Assembly (NCBI GenBank): GCA_018303805.1
Contig: JAGVXL010000001.1
Span: forward strand, 1 to 61,844
DNA: 61,844 nt
Source of the DNA: Candidatus Pacearchaeota archaeon
GTDB taxonomy: Archaea; Nanobdellota; Nanobdellia; Pacearchaeales; DTIR01
Direction of reading: 5' to 3'
The notes under the pieces are model-generated. The model did not search any database, was not told the DNA's origin, and saw nothing but the letters and a program-made list of their open reading frames with translations. Shown one piece after another: positions 33,200 to 40,599 of this stretch (position 1 is its first letter; each line of letters begins with the position of its first letter). The position numbers and the translations under genes were made by a program.

Positions 33200-33388
33200 A
33201 TGGAAATTAGTAAGGAAGTTCCGTTCATGGTAAACAGGGGATTTGGCGGCAACCTGAGAAGCGGCTCAAGCATTGATTTTGCCTTGGACCTGCAGAAGAG
33301 CAAAAAGCTGGGGGAATACAAGAAACTGGCTTACTTGATAAAAATCATGAGCATAATTCCCAGAATAAAAAACCCAATATGCCTATGA
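33200..33388 (+). CDS. Hypothetical 62-aa protein
   Basis: I take ATG 33200 with AGGTG just before it instead of the track start at 33122, which lies close to the repeat. The protein reads MEISKEVPFMVNRGFGGNLRSGSSIDFALDLQKSKKLGEYKKLAYLIKI... and ends in a basic tail. No family recognised. A GATATACC box lies about 30 bases upstream. Moderate confidence that it is real. Confidence 0.45.
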   Translation: MEISKEVPFMVNRGFGGNLRSGSSIDFALDLQKSKKLGEYKKLAYLIKIMSIIPRIKNPICL

Positions 33389-33556
33389 ACGAGACAAGGC
33401 TTACAACAAACGTGCTGAGCAGTATCCATGCAAGGGCATTAATCATCCTTAAATTAAAATCCAGGAATATAAAAAGCTAACTGCGGAGAAAAATCTTTCC
33501 CTGCTTCTGAACTTTTCCCTAGAAAATTATTTATACAACCCACGCTTATTATTAAG

Positions 33557-33874
33557 ATGCCCAGAAAAATTGTTGATTATCAAAGCCTGAGAAAATTATT
33601 AGATATAAGTGTTGTTGAGATAGCAACCGCTGTTGGCGTTACAGTCCCCTATCTGGAGAAACATCCAAAATCAGAGAAAATCCAGCAGGAGTTAAAGAAG
33701 ATATTCCGCATTTATGAAACGCTGAGCAAATTCGGCAATAAGGATATTTCTGTATGGTTAAGAAAGCCCAATGAGGATTATGAAGGCAAGTCCCTTCTTG
33801 AAATTATCTTGGCAGGCAAGGCAGAAAGTGTAGGGGGATATATAGACGAAATGAATAAAGGGGCGTTGTCTTGA
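33557..33874 (+). CDS. Xre/MbcA/ParS-type antitoxin-like protein (orphan)
   Basis: The 105-residue protein has a helical N-terminal part, then GNKDISVWLRKPNEDYEGKSLLEIILAGKAESVGGYIDEM. This fits the C-terminal toxin-binding domain of ParS/MbcA antitoxins (W-L-x-x-P-N-x-x-L-x-G-x-x-P-x-x-L-L). The usual RES/ParT toxin gene would be next door but is not there, because the next gene is on the other strand and unrelated. A TTTATACA box lies about 25 bases before the ATG. Confidence 0.65.
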   Translation: MPRKIVDYQSLRKLLDISVVEIATAVGVTVPYLEKHPKSEKIQQELKKIFRIYETLSKFGNKDISVWLRKPNEDYEGKSLLEIILAGKAESVGGYIDEMNKGALS

Positions 33875-33888
33875 ATATTCCCTAAGAA

Positions 33889-34167
33889 CTATTTATGGAT
33901 AAAAAATTCTGAAGGCATATAATATTCCATTCTTGCCTTATTTAGGAAAACCCTCTTCTCATTTACAATCAATGATTCCAAGTCCTTTGATTCCTGCTCG
34001 CTCAATCCAACAAGGCTGAGCACCTTATCTTTATGGACAGTAGGGACTTCTTTTAACTTGTCTATTGCATGAACCGCATTTTTGGCGTAAACATAAAGAT
34101 GAATCTCCCTTGCCTTACCTTTGCCGAAGTGCCCCTGAAGCGTTTGAATCTTATACCAGCATTCCAT
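33889..34167 (-). CDS. Hypothetical 92-aa protein next to the sigma-like gene
   Basis: No family recognised. The protein has a beta-alpha pattern (WYKIQTLQGHFGKGKAREIHLYVYAKNAVHAIDKLKEVP) that suggests a ferredoxin-like fold, and a C-terminal EYYMPSEFF. It is 11 bases downstream of the Xre-sigma4 gene on the same strand, so the two are likely co-transcribed and might work together. Confidence 0.65.
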   Translation of the reverse strand: MECWYKIQTLQGHFGKGKAREIHLYVYAKNAVHAIDKLKEVPTVHKDKVLSLVGLSEQESKDLESLIVNEKRVFLNKARMEYYMPSEFFIHK

Positions 34168-34178
34168 TTTGCTTTTGT

Positions 34179-34790
34179 TTAAACAAATTCTCTTAATTTT
34201 CTTGATCTAGAAGGGTGCCTTGAATTTCTTAATGCCCTTGCTTCTATCTGCCTTATTCTTTCTCTGCTTACCCCCATAACCTTTCCTGCCTCTTTAAGAG
34301 TGAGGGGTTTATTTCCATTCAAACCAAATCTAAGTTCCAAAACTTCTTTTTCCCTTATTGGCAGCGTGTTTAAGATGTTTTCTATAATACTCTTCCTGTC
34401 TAAATCCTCAGCCTGAGCCGGTTCATAAACCGGAAGCAGCTTCCTATCAATATAGCTCAAGGAAACAAGCTTTTCTTTTGGGATCTCTTTTTCAGCAATC
34501 ATCTTTTTGGTTTTTAGGTATCTTATCTCTTCAGGAAAAACATCCTCGTCCAGCATGAAATACCCTTTTTGCCTGTAAAATTCACATATTTTATTTTGGG
34601 TTTCCTCGCTAGGGTACATTCTGAGACTTTCGTAATGCAAAAAAACCCCGTAAGAAATACCAAGCTCTTCTGCAACCTGTTTAGCACTTAAACCAAGGCT
34701 TTCCCTTGCTCTAACAAGCTCTGCATTCTTTAATCTGGCTTCAAGCCGGAGATTAAAGCCGCCTTTTGTCCGGTATTCTTTAGTTTCCAT
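34179..34790 (-). CDS. Xre-type HTH fused to sigma-70 region 4 (chimeric transcription factor)
   Basis: I start at ATG 34790 (METKEYRTKGGF); a TTTAAAAG box sits about 30 bases upstream. An Xre HTH (ESLGLSAKQVAEELGISYGVFLHYE) is followed by a linker. The last 65 residues are bacterial-looking sigma-70 region 4: LPIREKEVLELRFGLNG, then LTLKEAGKVMGVSRERIRQIEARAL and RHPSRSRKLREFV. In bacteria this part binds the -35 box and the RNAP beta flap. Regions 1-3 are absent, so it cannot melt a promoter by itself. Archaeal RNAP normally uses TBP and TFB, so this is likely an acquired regulator. Confidence 0.85.
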   Translation of the reverse strand: METKEYRTKGGFNLRLEARLKNAELVRARESLGLSAKQVAEELGISYGVFLHYESLRMYPSEETQNKICEFYRQKGYFMLDEDVFPEEIRYLKTKKMIAEKEIPKEKLVSLSYIDRKLLPVYEPAQAEDLDRKSIIENILNTLPIREKEVLELRFGLNGNKPLTLKEAGKVMGVSRERIRQIEARALRNSRHPSRSRKLREFV

Positions 34791-34938
34791 AAAATAGAAT
34801 ATCAATCTTTGCTTTTAAACCTTTCTATCTGTAACCACTTATGAGTAACATATTATGCTAGAAGTACATACAGGAACCCAAAAGAAACAGTAAACTTCTT
34901 AAATCCCCATTGCCCTGAAACTGGAGAGGTGATTTCTG

Positions 34939-34955
34939 CTCAGGGAATTCCTGAG
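34939..34955 (+). other. Short hairpin in mRNA leader
   Basis: CTCAGG-GAATT-CCTGAG, preceded by GGTGATT and followed by ATTTTTA, lies 9 bases before the next ATG. A similar leader occurs at 47600-47617. Confidence 0.35.
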
Positions 34956-34964
34956 GATTTTTAA

Positions 34965-35228
34965 ATGAAAGATAATCTAGAATCAGGGCTTGAAACAGAA
35001 TCAGAATGCGGACTGGAATTTGATGTGCCTATTAATGCTTACAATGTGGCTGAAGCTCTTGAAAAAGACATAAAAAGGAAGAAGGCAAAATATTTCACAG
35101 GGCTGCCATTTCGAATTACAGGCTATAATGTCTCCCTGAACACTCTAGGAATCCATTGCAGAAAGCAGGATGAGGCAAAACTCAAGGAAATTCTCACAAA
35201 ATATTTTTCCATGCTCAAGGAAACCTGA
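34965..35228 (+). CDS. Hypothetical 87-aa protein
   Basis: An acidic N-terminus (MKDNLESGLETESECGLEF) precedes an alpha/beta domain with DVPINAYNVAEALEKDIKRKKAKYFTGLPFRITGYNVSLNTLGIHC and a final helix. The strand-helix order is loosely like Pcc1-type KEOPS subunits, but I see no convincing signature. It stands before the VIT transporter with 38 bases between them. Confidence 0.6.
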   Translation: MKDNLESGLETESECGLEFDVPINAYNVAEALEKDIKRKKAKYFTGLPFRITGYNVSLNTLGIHCRKQDEAKLKEILTKYFSMLKET

Positions 35229-35266
35229 AGAATTAACTTTTTATATTATAATTTCCTTGTAAAATC

Positions 35267-35980
35267 ATGCATGCAGGCATTATGAAAAAAAGAGAGATGA
35301 TGGAGCAGCATAAAAAAGGCGCTGCTTTGTTCAGGGAGTTTATTCTAGGCGGGCAGGACGGGCTTGTAAATGTTCTTGGCATTATCCTGGGATTGGCAAT
35401 TGCAACGCATGACGCCAAAATTGTTATAATAGCAGGGCTGGCAGCTGCATTTGCAGAATCAATTTCTATGGGCGCTGTTGCATTCACATCAACAAGAGCC
35501 ATGGAGGATTATTACAGCAGCGAAGAGGCAAGAGAGAAATATGAAATGAAGCATTATCCAGAAGTTGAAAAATCTGAGATTTATGACATCTACAGGCAGA
35601 AAGGTTTCAAGGGAAAATTACTGGGTGATATTGTAAGGCATATAACCTCTAATAAGAAAAGATGGCTTGGCATAATGATGAAGGAAGAGCTGAACTTGAC
35701 AAAGGAACTTTTAAGCCCTGTAAAAGCTTCATTAATTGTTCTTGTGTCAGCGCTTGTCGGCTCATTCATCCCGCTCATGCCTTTTTTCTTCCTGCAGATA
35801 AAATTAGCAATAATCCTGTCATTGCTAATTTCTGCGATTGCCTTGTTTGTAACAGGGGCAATAGAGGCAAAATTGACAGTTGGAAATTTTGTAGCAAAGG
35901 GCACGCAGCTTATGTTTATAGGAATGCTTGCCGCCTTCGTTGGCTTTATTGTAGGCAAAATTTTTGGCTTTGCAGGCTGA
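35267..35980 (+). CDS. VIT1/CCC1-family iron/manganese transporter
   Basis: The 237-residue membrane protein shows the VIT signature REFILGGQDGLVNVLGIILGLA in the first helix and AAFAESISMGAVAFTSTRAMEDYY in the second. A cytoplasmic Glu-rich helical region at about 75-145 (the metal-binding domain in VIT1) and three further helices follow. It would move Fe2+ or Mn2+ out of the cytoplasm. ATG 35267 or 35282 are both possible; a TTTATATTATA box lies about 30 bases upstream. Confidence 0.88.
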   Translation: MHAGIMKKREMMEQHKKGAALFREFILGGQDGLVNVLGIILGLAIATHDAKIVIIAGLAAAFAESISMGAVAFTSTRAMEDYYSSEEAREKYEMKHYPEVEKSEIYDIYRQKGFKGKLLGDIVRHITSNKKRWLGIMMKEELNLTKELLSPVKASLIVLVSALVGSFIPLMPFFFLQIKLAIILSLLISAIALFVTGAIEAKLTVGNFVAKGTQLMFIGMLAAFVGFIVGKIFGFAG

Positions 35981-36082
35981 ACATTGTGACATAAACATAT
36001 CCAAGAGACAATAATTAACAGCTAGAGATGTGCAAAGCCCTGAACAGAAAATTTTATTAATCCCCACAGCATAGTAATATCA

Positions 36083-36340
36083 ATGAGGATTTCATTTTTT
36101 ATGTCAGGATTTCTTGTCTTCTCTTTTGGCATATTGCTGATGCTCCCATCCATTGTCATGAACGCATCAGCTACAGAAATCAAGACAACAAACCAGGCAT
36201 TAAGCACAATAACAGGCAGGGTGATAAGGGAGGTTGGCAGCATAAACGCAGATGCCTCCACATTCAGCAAAATCTCTGCGTGGCTTGTTATAATTGGCTT
36301 AATTCTGATGGCAGTCTCCCTATTGTTTAAATTTGTCTAG
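36083..36340 (+). CDS. Small two-helix membrane protein
   Basis: The 85 residues have a membrane helix at about 5-27, an outside-facing polar middle (TEIKTTNQALSTITGRVIREVGSINADASTF) and a second helix near 62-83. No family recognised. A TTTTATTAA box lies about 30 bases upstream, pointing to a short-leader message. Confidence 0.6.
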   Translation: MRISFFMSGFLVFSFGILLMLPSIVMNASATEIKTTNQALSTITGRVIREVGSINADASTFSKISAWLVIIGLILMAVSLLFKFV

Positions 36341-36370
36341 GATTTTATCTTTTTGCAGATAAATTAAATC

Positions 36371-36616
36371 TTACTCTAAAATTGTTTCGAGAAATCTTGG
36401 GACTTCTGCCCAGATATCCTTGGCATTGCCAATGAAAAAAAATCTCTTGTTGTAATGAACAAAAAAGAAAAAGCTTTCATCCTTGCCGCCGAAGAAAAAC
36501 GGCTCTTGAATCCTTAAACCATAATCAGGAAGCAGGAGCCTGCCTTTTTTTATGGCATCTTTCCTGTCTATTTTTAGCTCAGAGCTTCTTACTTGGCAGC
36601 TAAACTCATCTTTCAA
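36371..36616 (-). CDS. Hypothetical 81-aa protein
   Basis: The protein is beta-rich with many Phe: LRIQEPFFFGGKDESFFFFVHYNKRFFFIGNAKDIW. No family recognised. It lies 21 bases downstream of the GTPase gene on the same strand, hence probably in its transcript. Confidence 0.5.
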   Translation of the reverse strand: MKDEFSCQVRSSELKIDRKDAIKKGRLLLPDYGLRIQEPFFFGGKDESFFFFVHYNKRFFFIGNAKDIWAEVPRFLETILE

Positions 36617-36637
36617 GCCATTCTTGTCTATTTCTGC

Positions 36638-37486
36638 CTAAATCCTTACTTTGCCTTCCTGCCAATCCCTTAAGATTTTTCTGGCTGTCTTGTCAACGTC
36701 AACAAGATTTCCCTTGCTTATGAAATTCATTTTTCTTCCAAGCTTTTCAATCAGCATCTCCATATCGCCTGCAGAATCAATCCCGTAAAACTCCTCAAAT
36801 TCCCCTGGATATTTTTTAATTAAGCCAAAGACAGTTATATTTGGGTCTTTGACTTTGTCCCATGTTCTCACCCCAATTTGCGTATGTTTTTCCAGATTTC
36901 TCTTTTCAGAGCCTGTTTCCTTTTCAGGAATAACTCCTGGAGTGTCTAGAAGAAGCACGCCTTTTGCCAGCCTTATTTTTTGCATGCCTCTTGTGAATCC
37001 CGCCTCTGCGGCGGTTCTCGCGACAGGCCTTCCCACAAGCATGTTTATGACAGAACTTTTGCCTGTGTTAGGGTATCCTATCACGCCAACCTGAGCCCTT
37101 TCGTAATTCCTATCTGTTTCCCTGCCTGTTTTTTTCACTTCTATCTTTATCCTGTCCCTTAAGCCAGAAACCCCCTCTCTGCTTTTGCAGGACACAAAGA
37201 CATAGGGCTGCATGTGCTGCAGTTCAATTTTGCTTTTGGCTTCATTGACATCAATCAAGTCAGACTTGTTCAGGACATATATTATTTTCTTTCCGCTTTT
37301 TATTATGAGGTCTTCAAACTCCTTGTTCCTTGTTTCCTCAATGAATCTTGCATCCAGAATTTCAAGGACTATGTCAGAGATTCTTATAACTTCTCTTGCA
37401 ACAAGCGGATAGGATTTCCTGTGCTTGTTGGTGCCTTCAATCCTTCCTGTCCTTCTAGAAGAAAAAATATATTTCACCCGCATCAC
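36638..37486 (-). CDS. Circularly permuted GTPase, YlqF/RbgA-type (MMR1/HSR1)
   Basis: G motifs occur in permuted order: G4 NKSD (VLNKSDLID) first, then G5-like FVSCKSREG, then G1 GYPNTGKSS, G2 Thr in AGFTRGMQ and G3 DTPG. This is the signature of ribosome-assembly GTPases that help mature the large subunit. The C-terminal part is the short helical domain seen in RbgA relatives. The 282 residues are complete; ATG 37486 or the next codon may be the start. Confidence 0.9.
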   Translation of the reverse strand: MMRVKYIFSSRRTGRIEGTNKHRKSYPLVAREVIRISDIVLEILDARFIEETRNKEFEDLIIKSGKKIIYVLNKSDLIDVNEAKSKIELQHMQPYVFVSCKSREGVSGLRDRIKIEVKKTGRETDRNYERAQVGVIGYPNTGKSSVINMLVGRPVARTAAEAGFTRGMQKIRLAKGVLLLDTPGVIPEKETGSEKRNLEKHTQIGVRTWDKVKDPNITVFGLIKKYPGEFEEFYGIDSAGDMEMLIEKLGRKMNFISKGNLVDVDKTARKILRDWQEGKVRI

Positions 37487-37548
37487 TAAAGAAACAAAAT
37501 AAGGTTTAAAATTCTACCTAATCTGCGCTGTGCCGTGTGCAGGAGAAT

Positions 37549-37570
37549 AGTTTCAAACAGGATTGAAACT
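37549..37570. promoter_or_regulatory. Inverted repeat directly upstream of TATA, candidate activator/operator site
   Basis: AGTTTCAA-N6-TTGAAACT has 8-bp arms and lies about ten bases before the TATA box (37580-37589) of the HTH-propeller gene. A site placed just upstream of BRE/TATA suits an activator. It resembles CRISPR repeat ends but occurs once. Confidence 0.5.
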
Positions 37571-37579
37571 TAAACAGAG

Positions 37580-37589
37580 TTTATAAATA
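37580..37589 (+). promoter_or_regulatory. TATA box of the HTH-propeller gene
   Basis: TTTATAAATA lies 20-29 bases before ATG 37609, the spacing expected for a leaderless or nearly leaderless archaeal message. Confidence 0.6.
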
Positions 37590-37608
37590 AGTTCTTTCTT
37601 ATTTGAAC

Positions 37609-40032
37609 ATGGATGATAAATTCATTATAAGTTCCTTGAATGATGACAAATCAAGGGAGATAGCAGAAATTCTCGCAAACAAAACCGCAAGGAAGATTCT
37701 TGACTTCTTGTCAGAGCATGAGTCATCGGAAACAGACATTGCAAAATCTTTGAACTTGCCTATCTCAACAGTCCATTACAATATGCAAAAGCTTCTGAAA
37801 ACAAGGATAGTAGAAATCAAAGACCATTTCTGGAGCGAGAAAGGCAACAGAATAAATATTTATAGTGTTGCAAGGAAGATGATTGTCATTGCCCCAAAAT
37901 ACGCAAGAGGCTATAATGTTCTTAAAAGTATTATTCCCGTGATTATTGTTGCGATATTTGCAATAACACTTATTACTCTTATGTATAATACAAAAATACC
38001 GCCCTTGCCAGGCATCCAAAACTCTGCAGAGGAGATTTCAGATTTGAAGAAATTCTCCTCTCTAGGGGAGTTAAGGGATTTTGTAAGGAAAAATGCCGAA
38101 TTCAAATATTTTGGCTTGTATTATGCAAGAGAACTTACTACCGCTACAGGAACTACTGCTTCAGAATCAGAACCACAAAAAGCAACAGAATTCTCAACAA
38201 CAAACATACAGGTTGAGGGGGTTGATGAAGCCGATATAGTTAAGAATGATGGCAAATATATCTACACACTTTCTGGAAACAGCATTGTGATTGTTGATGC
38301 ATATCCGACTGAAAATGCAAAAATAGTTTCAAGGATAAATTTCACAGGAACAGCAAGTGAAATTTTCATAAACAACAACAAGCTTGTTGTTTTTGGCTTT
38401 GAGCAGGAGAGTTATGCATATATTGCTGGTTCAGAAGAGATAAAGACAGCAGAAGCAACCCAAAGCATGATTCCTCCGATTTACAGTTCCCCAACAACAT
38501 TTATGGAAATCTACAATGTTGAAGACAGGGCAAACCCGGTACTTGAAAGAAACCTTTCGTTCAGGGGAAGCTATTATGACTCGAGGATGATAGGGAATTA
38601 TGTTTATGCAGTGGTTAATCTGCCAGTTATAAACTATAACAATATAATAATGCCGGCATATGCTGAAACTGGCTTGATAAGAGAGGCAAAAGCAACAGAC
38701 ATATATTATTTTGACATTCCAGATGCATCATACAACTTTGTGACAGTTGCAGCAATAAACTTGCAGGATGAAGAAGAAATTTCAACTAAGGTCTTTATGA
38801 TGGGCAATACGCAGAATATGTATGTTTCTACCGATAACATTTATGTGACATACCAAAAAATCCTTGATGCAAAACACTATAATGAAAAACTCATTGCTGA
38901 TGTTTATCTTGTTGTTGCTCCAGATGAAATAGCAGACGAGATTCTTAAGGTAAAAGAATCAAATGAAACATATAGCAATAAAGTAGGGAAGATAGGCAAT
39001 ATTCTACAGGGATATATTGAAACTCTTGACACAGAAAATAGATATAAACTCCAGACAAAATTTGAAGAAAAGATGCAGGGATTCAATGAGGAAATAGAGA
39101 AGGAGAGGCAGAAAACAGTAATTCATAGAATTTCAGTCAATAAAAATAACATAGAACATGAGGCAGAAGGCGAAGTTCCAGGAAATGTGCTTAACCAGTT
39201 CTCAATGGATGAATACAACAATCATCTTAGGATTGCAACGACAACAAGCGGAAGATGGGGAGATAAACAGAGCAACAATGTGTATGTTCTCAATATGGAT
39301 TTGGAAATTACCGGTAAAATTGAAGGGCTTGCAGAAGGCGAGAAAATATACTCGGCAAGGTTCCTGCAGGACAGGGCATATCTTGTGACTTTCAAGAAAA
39401 TAGACCCTTTGTTTGTGATAAACCTTGAAAATCCTGAAAGTCCAGAAGTTCTTGGCTACCTAAAAATCCCCGGTTACTCAGATTACTTGCATCCTTATGA
39501 TGAGAATCATTTAATTGGAATAGGGAAGGAGACAGCAGAGGCAGAGTCAGGCAATTTTGCATGGTATCAAGGTGTAAAAATTTCATTGTTTGATGTGAGT
39601 AACGTATCAAATCCTGTTGAAATAGACAAATATGAAGTGGGGGACAGAGGAACAGATTCTTATGCATTGCATGAGCACAAGGCATTTTTGTTCAGCAAAT
39701 CAAAGAATCTGCTTGTATTGCCTATATTGCTTGCCGAGATAGATAAAAGTCAATACTCCGGTGAGATTTCAGCATGGGCGTATGGTAGGTATGTCTGGCA
39801 GGGGGCTTATGTTTTCAGCATCTCAGCAGAGGATGGAATAAAAGTAAAAGGCAGAATCACACATGAAGACAACAAAACAGCAGATTCAAGCAGATATTAT
39901 TACTGGAATTCAAATTTTGCAGTCAAAAGAAGCTTATACATGGAAAATACACTCTACACCATTTCAGACAGCATGATAAAGGCAAACAATCTGGAGTATC
40001 TTGAAGAGATTAACAAAGTCCAGATTTCTTAG
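37609..40032 (+). CDS. Membrane-tethered regulator: N-terminal winged HTH, TM helix, external beta-propeller
   Basis: I start at ATG 37609 (track TTG 37603). Residues 15-85 form an ArsR-like winged helix (KTARKILDFLSEHESSETDIAKSLNLPISTVHYNMQKLL). A membrane helix follows near 105-127 (SIIPVIIVAIFAITLITLMY). About 680 extracellular residues belong to the beta-propeller family of secreted archaeal/bacterial proteins (TTNIQVEGVDEADIVKNDGKYIYTLSGN is its hallmark), with N-glycosylation sequons. It would sense outside and bind DNA inside, a one-component design like CadC. Ligand and targets unknown. Confidence 0.85.
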   Translation: MDDKFIISSLNDDKSREIAEILANKTARKILDFLSEHESSETDIAKSLNLPISTVHYNMQKLLKTRIVEIKDHFWSEKGNRINIYSVARKMIVIAPKYARGYNVLKSIIPVIIVAIFAITLITLMYNTKIPPLPGIQNSAEEISDLKKFSSLGELRDFVRKNAEFKYFGLYYARELTTATGTTASESEPQKATEFSTTNIQVEGVDEADIVKNDGKYIYTLSGNSIVIVDAYPTENAKIVSRINFTGTASEIFINNNKLVVFGFEQESYAYIAGSEEIKTAEATQSMIPPIYSSPTTFMEIYNVEDRANPVLERNLSFRGSYYDSRMIGNYVYAVVNLPVINYNNIIMPAYAETGLIREAKATDIYYFDIPDASYNFVTVAAINLQDEEEISTKVFMMGNTQNMYVSTDNIYVTYQKILDAKHYNEKLIADVYLVVAPDEIADEILKVKESNETYSNKVGKIGNILQGYIETLDTENRYKLQTKFEEKMQGFNEEIEKERQKTVIHRISVNKNNIEHEAEGEVPGNVLNQFSMDEYNNHLRIATTTSGRWGDKQSNNVYVLNMDLEITGKIEGLAEGEKIYSARFLQDRAYLVTFKKIDPLFVINLENPESPEVLGYLKIPGYSDYLHPYDENHLIGIGKETAEAESGNFAWYQGVKISLFDVSNVSNPVEIDKYEVGDRGTDSYALHEHKAFLFSKSKNLLVLPILLAEIDKSQYSGEISAWAYGRYVWQGAYVFSISAEDGIKVKGRITHEDNKTADSSRYYYWNSNFAVKRSLYMENTLYTISDSMIKANNLEYLEEINKVQIS

Positions 40033-40097
40033 AAATTAAAATAATCTTATCTTATTCTCATCTTGCTAATCGGAACCGCCTTGCCTCAAAACTTTGA

Positions 40098-40292
40098 TTA
40101 TATCTTCCCAGTCTCAATATCCCCGCCAACCCTGCCGAGCTCAAGATTCCCCTTTGCCTTCTCTTCATTCATCCTTGACACAATCACATTGGTCATCTTT
40201 TTGCCCCAAACGCCGTGCATGCATCTCTCGCACATGTCAACAACAGAATTGGAATCAACATCTGCCTTGCAGTAAACGCATCTCTTTGCCAT
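40098..40292 (-). CDS. Small zinc-ribbon protein
   Basis: The 64-residue protein starts MAKRCVYCKADV and has a second pair in VVDMCERCMHGVWG, so four Cys likely bind zinc. The remainder is basic then Gly/Glu containing. It looks like a conserved archaeal small protein, function unknown. An AGGAGTG ribosome-like site lies a few bases before the ATG on the minus strand. Confidence 0.7.
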   Translation of the reverse strand: MAKRCVYCKADVDSNSVVDMCERCMHGVWGKKMTNVIVSRMNEEKAKGNLELGRVGGDIETGKI

Positions 40293-40396
40293 TTTTCACT
40301 CCTTTTGATTTTTTAACTTTTAAATTCCTAATTTCAAATTTACGATTAAATCTCTCAACTCTCCCAGAAGTCTTTTGGTTTATTTTCCAAAGAAAA

Positions 40397-40445
40397 GGAC
40401 TTTTTAAATTTATTTGTTCTGGGCTATAATAAATTTAAAAAGTCC
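40397..40445. other. Perfect 18-bp hairpin in the 307-base gap 40293-40599
   Basis: GGACTTTTTAAATTTATT (40397-40414) pairs exactly with AATAAATTTAAAAAGTCC (40428-40445) around a 13-base loop TGTTCTGGGCTAT. Further right, GGGCTTTT (40462) pairs with AAAAGCCC (40499), and AAGGGC (40460) could alternatively pair with GCCCTT (40523). No ORF is present. It could be a structured RNA, a bidirectional terminator, or a small mobile palindrome. Confidence 0.6.
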
Positions 40446-40599
40446 ATTAAATAAACAGCAAGGGCTTTTTTATGAAAATTATTGCAATAGGAATTATTAA
40501 AAGCCCTGCAAAATTATAAAAGGCCCTTGTAAGAGCCCACTTCTGCTGAAGCTTCGGCTTATGGAAACCCTTAAATTCTGATATTTCTCTTATATAAAT

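Noticed and set aside
34921-34964. Box C/D sRNA from the GTGATT and CTGA words
   Set aside because: Box C and C' do not match the consensus and no guide-length spacing is present.
37549-37570. CRISPR repeat-like GTTTCAA...TTGAAAC
   Set aside because: Only one copy, no spacers and no cas genes; it is better explained as an operator before a TATA box.
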